From Sequoia sempervirens (lineage: Eukaryota > Streptophyta > Pinopsida > Cupressales > Cupressaceae): a stretch of 64,000 nucleotides of DNA. Each line of letters opens with the position of its first letter. Positions within the stretch are counted from its first letter, which is position 1. The DNA is taken from the NCBI GenBank assembly GCA_007258455.2, contig VDFB02270651.1, positions 695,810,197-695,874,196 of the forward strand, in the 5' to 3' direction. A program made the position numbers and the translations under genes. The notes beneath the pieces were generated by a model, which was given only the letters and a program-made list of their open reading frames with translations, was not told the origin of the DNA and searched no databases. This document shows, piece by piece, positions 23,326 through 33,910 of this stretch.

Positions 23326-23654
23326 TACTCCTGTCTAAGAAAAAGATCCAAGTCCACTTGGATTGATATTGCCAACAACCTTCATGTCTGGTATGCCCTG
23401 CCCCAGATTGACCTTGCTCTTAATCACCTTCATCTTCACCTTTTGTTTAAACTTTTCCATTCAAATTAGTGATCTACCATGCTTCCTCTTTGAAATCATA
23501 TGCCTTACTCCATACATCTCAAAACCATGCTTTTCCCTTTGTCCTTCAACCTACAAACAATACTTTGTCCAAAGCATTAGTAACAAAATGAAATGATATA
23601 AGGTGAAAATCATGATACCTCCATCATGCTACAACTCCTTGCAAACCTCTATGA

Positions 23655-24453
23655 GGGTATGTACAGGATCATCATGGAAAAAATAGACCCTTAAGTGGCA
23701 AAAAATTTAGAAAAATTAGTGTTAGGCAACTAGACGTAAAAATTTGAATAAGTTATCTATATTATTTCAAAAATATGTAACAATAGAATCTGTACAAAAT
23801 TGAATGTAGTTTCTAAACTACTAGGTTTATTTAAAAATAAATAAAATCTATTTGGTGAAAATTTGAAATTTCAATGCAGTAGTACTTAAATTTTATGGAA
23901 AAAATAAGAAGTAGGTGTTTGTTTGACAACCCTAACCATAATAAAATGACAATATTATTTTATAATATTTTATATATAAGTAGAGGACTCATGTCCGGAT
24001 GCGATGCATATTTTTTTGTAATTTTTTTCCAGTAAATAATTAATTATGATTTTTTTATTACAACTTTTAAAAAATATAAAACTCATATGTCTGACCACCT
24101 TAAGTTGGTCAAAACTTCATGAAATTTATTTTTCTTTTTTAATCCTATAGTAAGTGAAGCATAGAATGTGACGCATGTTTTAGATTCAAAAAATGTGACA
24201 TTGTTTGAAAGATATAGATGTTTTTCAATCAGCCTATTGATTAGGACTTTAGTCATAATTCTAATAGAAAATAAATAATAATTATTTATTAAATTCAAAT
24301 TAAAGCATAATTTATATTGGTGGAAAGCTAAGAATATACTCTAAAAACCCTTTTCATTTCATCAATTTTGGGTAAAAAAAGTCATCAGCCACATACCCTA
24401 TAAATACCCATAAGATTGCCACTTTTTGGCCCATTATGATCCTGCACATACCC
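23655..24453. mobile_element. ~800-bp terminal-inverted-repeat element, copy A
   Basis: The ends are GGGTATGTACAGGATCAT and, inverted, GGGTATGTGCAGGATCAT, about 20 bp of terminal inverted repeat. The 4-bp sequence ATGA flanks both sides (23,651-23,654 and 24,454-24,457). The 799-bp interior is AT-rich with no transposase. A second complete copy lies inverted at 60,162-60,952 and a third starts at 63,062. This is a MITE-like or short non-autonomous DNA transposon; superfamily not assigned. Confidence 0.85.
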
Positions 24454-24469
24454 ATGAACAATTCATCCA

Positions 24470-24863
24470 TGATCATTCCCTTAACCAACTCAATGTCCTC
24501 AACCTCTAGAATCAGGTATATGCTCTTGATCTTCTCTTAATTTTCATGACTTGGATTATCTGCAACTTCTTCTTCAATGAAGTATTCCATTGCATCTTCA
24601 AAGGATTCTTGTTCTTTCATTCTGATTTCCCTCCTCTTTTTGATTATCTTGTGAATAGGCCATGAAACTTTCTTGTGTATTTTCAAGTGCCAACTCATTA
24701 AGTGCTTCATCTATTGTTCTATCTTCTTTATGGATTCTAGGAACTCTCTATCCATCCTTTGCATCTCTTGTTTAATCTTAGAAATCTCTTTATCAAACTT
24801 GGCTTGTCTCTTCTTCTTTTTTCTCTCTTCCTCTGCCTACAATTGCCTTCTTAAGTTCTCCAT
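24470..24863 (-). pseudogene. Broken coiled-coil reading frame inside the 4-kb element
   Basis: Starting at ATG 24,863 (MENLRRQL) the minus strand encodes a charged, Lys/Glu-rich helix (KKRQAKFDKEISKIKQEMQR, then DREFLESIKKIEQ) typical of a coiled coil. It continues through an apparent frameshift into LNELALENTQESF and then EDAMEYFIEEEVADN. Stops follow the eighth codon and the coiled coil. This may be what remains of a gag-like structural protein. I recognise no family. Confidence 0.5.
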
Positions 24864-24968
24864 CCTCTCAAGCAAGATTCCTCCTTGCTTCACAACTCAC
24901 TTTCCTGCAAACAACCAACAAACCACAACTACAAACCACAACCAACTTATCAGCCCATATATTTTTCA

Positions 24969-24981
24969 GGCTCTGATACCA
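24969..24981 (-). other. Primer binding site, tRNA-iMet
   Basis: On the minus strand TGGTATCAGAGCC lies three bases after the 5' LTR terminus. It is the usual complement of initiator tRNA-Met used by most plant Copia and many gypsy elements. Confidence 0.9.
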
Positions 24982-24984
24982 ATT

Positions 24985-26152
24985 TGATCCAGAGGCAAAG
25001 GAAGAAATAGAAATACTTAAAACAATTCTCATTCAACCCTTTACGAAAATCACTTCAATTTCTTTGAATTTCTTCATGGCTACAAAGCCCAACTCTTCAA
25101 ACCTGACTCTAACCCTTTATAAAACTCAAACTAGGCCCTCATACATCTTCAAAATCATCATTTTGATAGAAATAAACTAATTACATAGCTTTATTCCTCT
25201 GTTTTATCAGATTTACAAATTGCTTGCACCAAAAACCCAAATTTTGCTTGGAGGGAATCAAAGCACTAAATCAGGTGTAACTTTCAAACCAAATTGAATC
25301 TCCAAAAAATAAATACATTTTTGAGTACCCATTTTGGTCATTAAAAAAAATATCTCATTTGTAAGTACAATTGTTTTAGAACACATGCTTGATGTCCGGA
25401 CTTCTTTGCTACAAATTAGGCCGAAATAAGCAAATATTCATGCAAACAGTCACCTATAACTTTCACAAATCAACAAATTAATCCAATCTCTCTAGTGAGA
25501 CTTTAGAGGATATCATTATATACATGTTCTCCATGTTTTATCACAATCCAATGGTTAAATTGTGAGAAACACAAATTTTACTGAAAACTGTTACCCTAGA
25601 TCAGAATTTAGACTGTTTTTACAAAAGATAGCATAACTTCTTTAAAAATGAACCAATATGCATGAAACGAATTGGAAGTGGAAGGTGATTTTTCCCTCTA
25701 AGACTTACAAAAATTTATTCCATCATTTGAGGCCGGAAAAATCTGTACAAAGGTTGGAAACTGTGAATTTTCTAAAGAAAATTATAGAAAACTGTGTTTT
25801 CCATTATTCCATTTCAAATTTTCAATCACCCACAAGCTTATAAACGTACAAAGAGCCTTTTTTAAAAAATTACAATATGAATAATCAGTTTCCAATTGAT
25901 TTCCAACTTCCCACTAATGTTTAGTCTCCCTAATGACCTTTTTAACTCCCTAATTGTTGCTTTATGTAACTCTTACATTGTTGTGCAATTTTGACATTAT
26001 TTGTTGACAATTTTGCATTTTTCACATTGATAGGACTTTAATACATTATAAATTACTTTAATGACCCTTATTACAAGGTGAAACATCAAATTGAACTAAA
26101 TTTTCAAACTTTCCACTAGGAAATAAAATTGTGTCAAGGTGCTCCTGCACCA
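24985..26152 (-). mobile_element. 5' LTR of the 4-kb element
   Basis: Direct copy of 22,160-23,325, next to the iMet primer site and ending against the right half of the CT-rich array. Non-coding. Confidence 0.85.
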
Positions 26153-26640
26153 CTCTCCCACCCTCTCCCACCCTCTCCCACTCTCTCCAAATCTCTTGCA
26201 CTCTCCCATTATCTCCCACTCCCTCCCTCTCTCCCACTCTCTCCAACTCTCTCATACCCTATCCCACTCTCTCCCATCCTCTATCCCACTCTCCCACTCT
26301 CTCACTCTCCCCACTCTCTCCCACTCTCTCCCTCTCTCTCCCTCTCTCCTCTCTCCCACTCTCTACCACTCTCTCCCACTCTCTCCCACCCTCTCCCTCC
26401 CTCACTCCCACTCTATCCCACTCTCTCACCCTCTTCGACCTTATCCCACTCTCTCTTGTCACTCTCTCACACACTCACTCCATCTATCTCTCTCCCCTAT
26501 ACCCTTAACCATGAAACCTTAAACCCTTATAACCCTCTACCATAAACCCTTAACCTTTAAAACCTCTACCATATACCCTAAACCCTAAACCTTTGACCCT
26601 TAAACCCTCTACCATCTACCATTAACCCTTAGGTCTATGT
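26153..26640. repeat. CT-rich array, right half, with telomere-like words
   Basis: TCTCCCACTCTCTCC-type repeats for about 330 bp, then CCCTAAACCCTAAACC and degenerate CCCTTAA/CCCTCTA/CCATAAA words. Three overlapping Ser/Pro/Leu-rich open frames on the plus strand and Arg/Glu-rich ones on the minus strand arise from the composition and are not genes. Confidence 0.85.
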
Positions 26641-26926
26641 GTACACAAATTAGATATCTGATTTGTAGAACTAAAATCATACCATTACAAAACATTGTAA
26701 TTTTTTTTCAAATGAATCAGATATCAAATTATAATGGATATTGGATTTGTGAGCCATAGAAAATCCCCATGTGGGCTGTTTTGTGCATTCCAACGAACCC
26801 TACATTCTATTTGCAAGCAACACACATGCGGTTTTAGACAGGAAGAGACAAAGATCAACTTTTTGGAGCATCTTGTACTAAAATTTGTCATAAGCAATGA
26901 TTTTTTAGCATCTTTTATGAGGTATA

Positions 26927-27656
26927 ATGGGGAGCAGCAGTCATCAGAAGCAAAAACCTAAGAGAAAGATTACAAAAGAACAAATTGAAGCATATAGACA
27001 AAGAGATAAAGAAAGTCATAGGAAGAGAAGACAAGGTATGTTAAATATTGGGGAACCTAACCCCTATGGTCTTTCAAGTGAAGAGGAAATTGAAGATGTT
27101 CAAGGTAAAAATGTTGGAATTGAATATGTTGAACATGATATTCAAATTAGGAATGAAATTATTGAAATTGATAATGAAAATGTTCAAGGTGAAAATGTTG
27201 GATTTGAAGATGTTGAACATGATATTGAAATTGGCATCTTTTCGAAGAGGTATGCATCTTTTATAGTTTTCATCACCAACTCATAATCATTCAGGTTGTT
27301 TAGATTAATATAGATATGTTAGTCTAAGCATCTTTTCTATTGTGACAATATAGATTTCTCATTTTCCCACTTTTGTGATATTCCTGGCATGATTGATCAT
27401 GTACCTGCTACAACAATAGCCAGCTTTGATCCTTTCGGAGAGGTATGCGACAGATTACAACAATATAGATTGCTTATTCTAAGCATCTTTTATATTTTTC
27501 ATTACCATCTCATTATATTTTGTGTCATTTATAATAATATAGATTGGTTATTGTAAGCTACCTTGATTGTTTGTAGAGGTGCTTGTCAGTCCAGAACATG
27601 AACATACTACTATTGTTGAAGACTATGCCCTGAATGCCTCTAATAGGAAAATTTTG
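26927..27656 (+). pseudogene. Decayed multi-exon gene, unknown, with exon and intron duplications
   Basis: ATG at 26,927 opens a Lys/Arg/Gln-rich N-terminus (KRKITKEQIEAYRQRDKESH) followed by an acidic part with two copies of DVQGKNVGIEYVEHDI-like sequence. A donor GTATGC follows at 27,250. A second exon-like block (27,354-27,442, encoding HFCDIPGMIDHVPATTIASF) is flanked by an AG and another GTATGC. A third (about 27,570-27,656) encodes SPEHEHTTIVEDYALNASNR before a stop. The two introns resemble each other. The reading phase across the first junction does not fit, so the gene is broken. It could belong to a DNA transposon together with the minus-strand gene at 33,911-35,977; no transposase domain is recognisable. 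Confidence 0.45.
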
Positions 27657-29521
27657 TAAAATTTGAATACTCAAATTGGAAACAATGTAAAATGGTCATA
27701 ATTGTGTATGGGCATAATCTATACCTAGTGATGTTTTTTGAAATATGGGTAAAATGTTTGGCATTGTATAAAGGGTATGTTTAAAATGTAAAGGGGTCTG
27801 TATTTTGGAAACTCATGGGTTTTGTAAAGGGGTCTATTTTTGTACTTAATCAAGCTACAACTAAAGGTTTTCTTCCTAGTTCTTTCCTGTTGGTATGCTC
27901 ATTTGAACCAAGTTTTGTAATATCTTCCATTTATATATAATAAATTATAGTGGCTTGTAACTTTTGCTCCTCAAATCCAACTTGGGTGCAACTTCATTTT
28001 TAGCAACTTTCATGAGGTTTTTAAGGAAATCAATGTTTCCAACCTCGCCACACCCTATAAATTCATCAAACACATCTATTAGGACATACACAAGCTTGAG
28101 CCAACTTTAAATCTTTCTGCCCCCATGTTTCATTGACATTAGCAAGTTGTAACCACCATTTTTGGTGTAGGAGCAACCACACCACAATATCATTGTGGAT
28201 CATTTCAATGATTAAAGTGTTAATCTTTTGAGTTTTTTTCTTTAATGAGATCTAATAGTCCTAATGGTCATGTATTAGGAGGATTTTTTAGGTTTTAGGG
28301 TAAAAAAAACGTGGAGATCCCAACTTGTCTTAGTTGTTGCTTTGTAGCCTTTGAAGGAAAAACTAGTAAATTTGCTTAGGGACAAACAATAATAGTGTTT
28401 TGAACATGTAATGATTCTATTTCAAGCCATTAAGTGAGGTCTTAGTAAAGTTAGAAGTGGAAAACTACAACATTTCATTATGAGTCATATTAATGTGAAA
28501 AATATTTGTATTTTGGCCTTCAACTTTCATTAAGGTTTCAAAAGTCAGTTACTATTGGTGGTTAAAGGAATTGGGAGTTGGATTCCAAGGCATAGCAATG
28601 CACTTAAGGCCTTCAAGGGCTTGAGATAGGTTTGGTTGAAGAAGTTTTTTTTCTTTGAATCAATAAAGTTTCAATTGCTCAGTTCATATTTTACTGTTTT
28701 TCTTGTGTTTTCTACCTATGCACAAGCCATTCAAGGATTTTTGTATCAAAACTTTATGTAGAAATTTGATTACATGTATTGATGTTATTTCAAGAGTGGA
28801 AGGCGTGGAGAACTGGGTTTTGAAATAAAATGAAGAGTTAAAGGTCTAAAAATGGTGGTTTTTTTTCACTTGAAAATAGAGTTTTTACACTAGGGTTTGC
28901 AAAAATCTCTAAGATACCAAAAGTGTCTTTGTTTTCTAAGAATATTGGGGCCTAAATAAAGGTTTCTAAGGTGGTGGCAGAGCCTGAAAGGTTGTGGAAG
29001 TGCTACATCCAATAAACCCTCAAGAATTACACTAAAAACAAGGGTTTTTTGATCTGACGGTTACAGGTCTGTACAAATGGAATCCAATTGCAAAATATTT
29101 TTTTTCTTGGCAATTTATTTGTTGTCCCAAGGTTTCAAGGGTCTGTGTGGTGTTTGAAGGTATGTTGCTTTGCATTTTTGGGCTAATTGAGTAGCTTGTT
29201 CAAGGGTGAATGTATAGGAATTCAATGTTGGTCCAAAGGAGTCTATGCTGTTTCTAATATATGTTGTGTAACTTGGCTATGGGTGTTTGAATCAGTCATG
29301 TGTTTGTCTGGTGTTTTGGAAAATTGTGGAGTAATTGGACAAAAACTAGTTTCTCACTATTACAAGGGTTTAAGGGGGTTAAAGAGGGAAATGTGTATTT
29401 AGTTTCCTGTCAAGTTTTAAGCGAGTTTTGGACCATCCAAAGAGGTTAGAATAATCTTGTTAGATGCCTCAAATAGGTAGGTTGCAAAGAGTTCATGATT
29501 GTGCCCTTGTGTCTGCATCAA
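27657..29521. other. No gene seen
   Basis: AT-rich sequence with short open frames on both strands only. A minus-strand stretch at 29,417-29,671 encodes NLMQTQGHNHELFATYLFE-like sequence leading into the tandem array on its right, but I cannot assign it. Confidence 0.5.
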
Positions 29522-30950
29522 ATTTTCACCTAATTTCACTCGGTCCAATGTAGCTCGGATTGATTTAGTGTATTTGGTTGCAAAAGAGGACCATACCCAG
29601 CATAAACATACCCATCTAGACGTGTTGGAATAGTCTATTTCATTGTATGAGTTGTGGAATGAAAGTTGCACTACTTTTCAACTTTACACTACTTGCATCT
29701 GACAACTTTTCCCTCCACTGAAAAGTCATCACCATAGGAAAATGCCTTTGAGATAGAAAAAATTGAGATAGTTTTTGTAGATGGTCCCAACACGATCCCA
29801 TAATCTTAGACAAAGAGTCTGTAAGCATCACGGTCTCCGAGAAATAGACCTTCAAAGATTGGTGCCTTTTAGCACTTTGCACTCTTAAGGGAAATCACAG
29901 GCCCAATGTAGCTCATAGTGATTCGGAATATTTGGGTGCAAGAGAGGACCATCCCTAGCGTAAACATACCCATCTGGACATGTTGGAATAGTTTGTTTGG
30001 TCGTACGAGTTGCAGAATGAAAGTGGCACCACTTTGCAACTTTACACTACTTTCATCTGACAACTTTTCCCTCCACTGAAAAGTCATCACCACAGGAAAT
30101 TGCCTTCGAGATAGAAAAAACCAAGATAGATTTTGTAGATAGTCCCAACATGATCCCATAGCCTTAGATGAAGAGTCTGTAAGCATCACGGTCTCCGAGA
30201 TATAGACCTTCAAAGATTGCTACCTTTTAGCACTTTAGACTCTTAAGGGAAATCACCGATCCAATGTAGCTCAGAGTGATTGGGCATATTTGGGTGCAAG
30301 AGAGGACCATCCCTAATGTAAACGTACCCATCCATATGTGTTGGAACAATCCGTTTGGTCGTACGAGTTGCAGAATGAAAGTTACACCACTTTGCAACTT
30401 TACACTGCTTGCATTTGGCAACTTTTCCCTCCACTAAAAAGTCATCACCACAGGAAAATGCCTTTGAGATAGCAAAAACTGAGAGAGGTTTTTGTAGATG
30501 GTCTCAACATGATTGTATACCTATGGACAGAGAGTCTGTAAGCATCACGGTCTCTGAGAAATAGACCTTCAAAGATTGTTTCCTTTTAGCACTTTGGACT
30601 CTTAAGGAAAATCGTTGGTCCAATCTAGCTCAGAGTGATTCGGCGTATTTGGGTGCAAGAGAGGACCATCCCTAGCGTAAATGTACCCATCCAGACATGT
30701 TGGAGTATCAAAATTGCACCAGTTTGCAACTTTACACTGCTTGCATCTGGCAACTTTTCGCTCCATTGAAATGTCATCACCACAGGAAAACGCCTTTGAG
30801 ATAGAAATAATCGAGAGAGGTTTTTGGAGATGGTCCCAACACTATCCCATAGCCTTAGACGAAGAGTCTGTAGGCATCAGGGTCTCTAAGAAATAGCCCT
30901 TCAAAGATTGCTGCCTTTTTGCACTTTGGACTCTTAAGGGAAACTAGTGG
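29522..30950 (-). repeat. Tandem array, four units of about 358 bp
   Basis: Unit boundaries marked by ACTCTTAAGG recur at about 29,880, 30,239, 30,598 and 30,930, a period of 358-359 bp with a shortened last unit. Each unit carries the landmarks AAAGTCATCACCA, ATCACGGTCTC and GACCTTCAAAGATTG. On the minus strand each unit is partly open (CKQCKVAKWCNFHSATRTTK in one frame; SETVMLTDSSSKAMGSCW in another), giving open frames up to 114 codons. A Cys-rich word repeats but no domain is assignable. The units could derive from a duplicated exon of a lost gene. Confidence 0.75.
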
Positions 30951-31870
30951 GCAACATAGTTAACTTCTTCACAAACTTGGTTTGAAGTAATTTCAATGTT
31001 TTTGTGCATTTAAAATGGACTTTTAAGCCTTCCACCATAAAAGTGACCTCTAAATAACTTCAAACACCTTAACTACCTCATTCTTATTCATTTATTTTGC
31101 AAACAACCATTTTCATTCCAAGAGGCTAAGCTTTCAACTTTCCTTGTTGGATTGAATGCAGATTGTGACACAACTTTCTTTTTTCAAAAATTGTTCAACA
31201 TAATTGAACTAAGAATTTATCACACATCTGCAAAGAAACAAAGGAGTACTACAAACTAAAACACATTACAATTCAGTTCTCACTGACTTGATGTACTCTT
31301 CAACATCTCTCTTCTCTAAAAGCGACCTCTAAATCACTTCAAACACCTTAACTACCCTAAAAGCGACCCTAAAAGTGGCCTCTAAATCAATTCAAACACC
31401 TTAACTACCTCATTCTTATTCTTTTTTTTGTAAACAAGCATTTTCATTCCAAGAGGTTGAGCTTTCATTTTTGCTTTCAAAGAAAAATCTTCCTATGCCA
31501 CTGTTACACTGCATAGGTAAACCAGGTTTTGTATTGTGGACCTATATTAAGGTACCACTCTCAAGACCAATGTAACAATGATACAAAATAAATTTTGAGA
31601 CTGAAAGAAGACATCTGATAACTATTGAGTGTACTAAAAGAATTCTTATGATTTTTGAAGAATGTTGATAACTCTACTTAGTTGTCTTATTTTTTCAATA
31701 TCATACAAATTGAACCCTAACATCAATAGACTTTGTATATCAAGCTACCACAATTCATGTTTCAATGATGAATATTTATCATGCATGTTTTAAATGAAAT
31801 TCAAGTTTATGGTGGTTTTTTTGTTTATATGATGTTATGTGATATTCTAATCGTAATTCATGCTTCTAGG

Positions 31871-31873
<3 letters not shown>

Positions 31874-31923
<50 letters not shown>
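31874..31923. repeat. (CA)n microsatellite
   Basis: About 25 uninterrupted CA units in tandem unit 1. Confidence 0.95.
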
Positions 31924-31926
<3 letters not shown>

Positions 31927-33204
31927 TATTTTTACATGTTTTCTCCATTGTTCGACCCCTACACTGCAATTAAATTGATGTATAGCATGTGGAATGAGGG
32001 GGTAGTAGGCCTGAGATACCTTTAAAGTTTGTTTGAATTCATTTAAAATGAAATTTTAAGCCTTGCACCCTAAAAGTGACCTCTAAATAACTTCAAACAC
32101 CTTAACTACCTCATTCTTATTCATTTGTTTTGCAAACAATATTTTTCATTCCAAGAGGCTGAGCTTTCATTTTTGCTTGTTGGATCAAATGCGGACCATG
32201 ACACAAATTTCTTTTTTCTAAAATTGTTCAGCATCATTGAACTAAGACCAATGTAACAATGATACAAAATAACATTTGAGACTACAAGAAGACGTCAAAA
32301 TGGCTAGTGTACTAAAAGAATTCTTATGATTTTTGAAGAATGCTGATAACTCTACTCAGTTGGCTTATTTTTTCAATATCATACAAATTGAAACCTAGCA
32401 TCAATCGACTCTGTATATCAAGCTACCACAATTCAAGTTTCAACGATGAATATTTATCATGCATGTTTTAAATGACATTCAATTTTATGGTGGTTTTTTT
32501 GTTTATATGATGTTATGTGATATTCTAATTGTAATTCATGCTTCTAGGTTGCACATCTATCTATCTATCTATATATATATTATATTTTTTCATGTTTTCT
32601 CCATTGTTCGGCCCCTACATAGCAAGTAAATTGTTGCATAGCGTGTGGAATGAGGGGGCAACGGGCTTGAGATCCCTTTAAAGTTTGTTTGAGTGCATTT
32701 AAAATGAACTTTTAAGCCTTCCACCCTAAAAGTTACCTCTAAATAACTTCAAACACTTTAACTACCTCATTCTTATTCATTTTTTTTGTAAATAAGAATT
32801 TTCATTGCAAGAGGCTGAGCTTTCATTTTTGCTTGTTGGATTGAATGCAAACCGTGACACAACTTTCTTTTTTCTAAAATTGTTCAACATCATTGAACTA
32901 AGACCAATGTAACAATGATACAAAATAATGTTTGAGACTAGAAGAAGATGTCAAAATGGCTAGTGTACTAAAAGAATTCTTATGATTTTTGAAGAATGTT
33001 GATATCTCTACTCAATTGGCTTATTTTTTCAATATCATACAAATTGAAACCTGGCATCAATCGACTCTGTATATCAAGCTACCACAATTCAAGTTTCAAC
33101 GATGAATATTTATCATGCATTTTTTAAATGACATTCAAGTTTATAGTGGTTTTTTTGTTTATATAATTTTATATGATATTCTAATCATAATTCATGCTTC
33201 TAGG

Positions 33205-33207
<3 letters not shown>

Positions 33208-33282
<75 letters not shown>
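33208..33282. repeat. (TA)n microsatellite
   Basis: About 37 uninterrupted TA units in tandem unit 3, at the place where unit 1 carries (CA)n and unit 2 (TCTA)n(TA)n at 32,556-32,582. Confidence 0.95.
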
Positions 33283-33283
<1 letters not shown>

Positions 33284-33385
33284 TTTTACATGTTTTCTCC
33301 ATTGTTCAGCCCCTACACTACAAGTAAATGGCTACATAGCATGTGGAATGAGGGGCCAGGAGGCCTGAGACCCCTTTAAAGTTTG

Positions 33386-33910
33386 TTTGAGTGCTTTCTT
33401 TTCATTTTTTGTGAGTTTTGTGCCAAGTTTCCTCAAAGAAATGTGGTCTCATAGAATTCCATGACAAGCTAATGTAATTGATAGTTGCTCCTAGTTATTA
33501 GTTATGTAATGTGAAGTAATTGCATAATTTCTTAGGTTGACTTTGTAAAAACTATATTTTTATTGAAATTTTTTCATCTATCAACATCTAGTTGTTACTT
33601 ATGCAATGTGAAGTAATGCTTTGAGTTTGAAAGATGTGCAATGCAATCTAATTAGCAATATGAATATAAACTACATAATATTTAACCATTCTTTTTATGC
33701 TATTGTACATTGATATTTAACCATTGCTCACTTGATTAAATTTTCAAAGAGTTTAATCATGAACATGAGGAGGAAATTAAATTTCAATTGTCAACTTCTA
33801 TATATATCAAATTATCCAATAATCAAGTTTATGTCCATATACAAAAATGGAATCAACACCAACTCAAACAAAGTTTTACACTATGTGGCATAGGCCATCT
33901 TGGTATGTAT
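33386..33910. other. No gene seen
   Basis: AT-rich DNA downstream of the minus-strand pseudogene; only short open frames. Confidence 0.5.

Larger units (their letters stand above)
22160..26152 (-). mobile_element. 4-kb non-autonomous LTR element, tRNA-iMet primed
   Basis: Direct LTRs at 22,160-23,325 (1,166 bp, 3') and 24,985-26,152 (1,168 bp, 5') start TGGTGCA and end GATCA or CATCA on the minus strand. A perfect iMet primer site follows the 5' LTR at 24,969-24,981. Flanking 5-mers are CTATC and CTCTC, compatible with a target duplication with one change but weak evidence inside a CT-rich array. The internal region is only 1.66 kb, half of it a later insertion (23,655-24,453), and holds a broken coiled-coil frame but no protease, polymerase or integrase. 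It looks like a non-autonomous, possibly Copia-like element. Confidence 0.85.
31005..33385. repeat. Three tandem units, each with a microsatellite at the same place
   Basis: Unit 1 (about 31,005-32,028), unit 2 (32,029-32,690) and unit 3 (32,691-33,385) share CCTTAACTACCTCATTCTTA, then CAATGTAACAATGATACAAA, then CATGCTTCTAGGTTG-like sequence, then a microsatellite, then ATGTTTTCTCCATTGTTC and GTGGAATGAGGGG. Unit 1 is longer because of a local duplication around 31,310-31,430. The microsatellites are (CA)n, (TCTA)n(TA)n and (TA)n. The His-Thr and Ile-Tyr open frames over them are not genes. Confidence 0.8.

Noticed and set aside
26129..26545. Three overlapping Ser/Pro/Leu-rich frames of 125-138 codons and an Arg/Glu-rich one on the other strand.
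   Set aside because: They follow from the two-letter CT composition; several frames are open at once and none has a domain.
27770..27800. AAGGGTATGTTTAAAATG as a left terminus of the TIR family.
   Set aside because: Only the first eight bases match; the GCAGGATCAT part is missing.
29660..30434. A MYND-type zinc finger in the tandem array (CKQCKVAKWC...).
   Set aside because: The Cys/His spacing does not complete a MYND or BED pattern, and frames differ between units.
31781..33327. Frames with poly-His-Thr and poly-Ile-Tyr.
   Set aside because: Read-through of (CA)n and (TA)n microsatellites.
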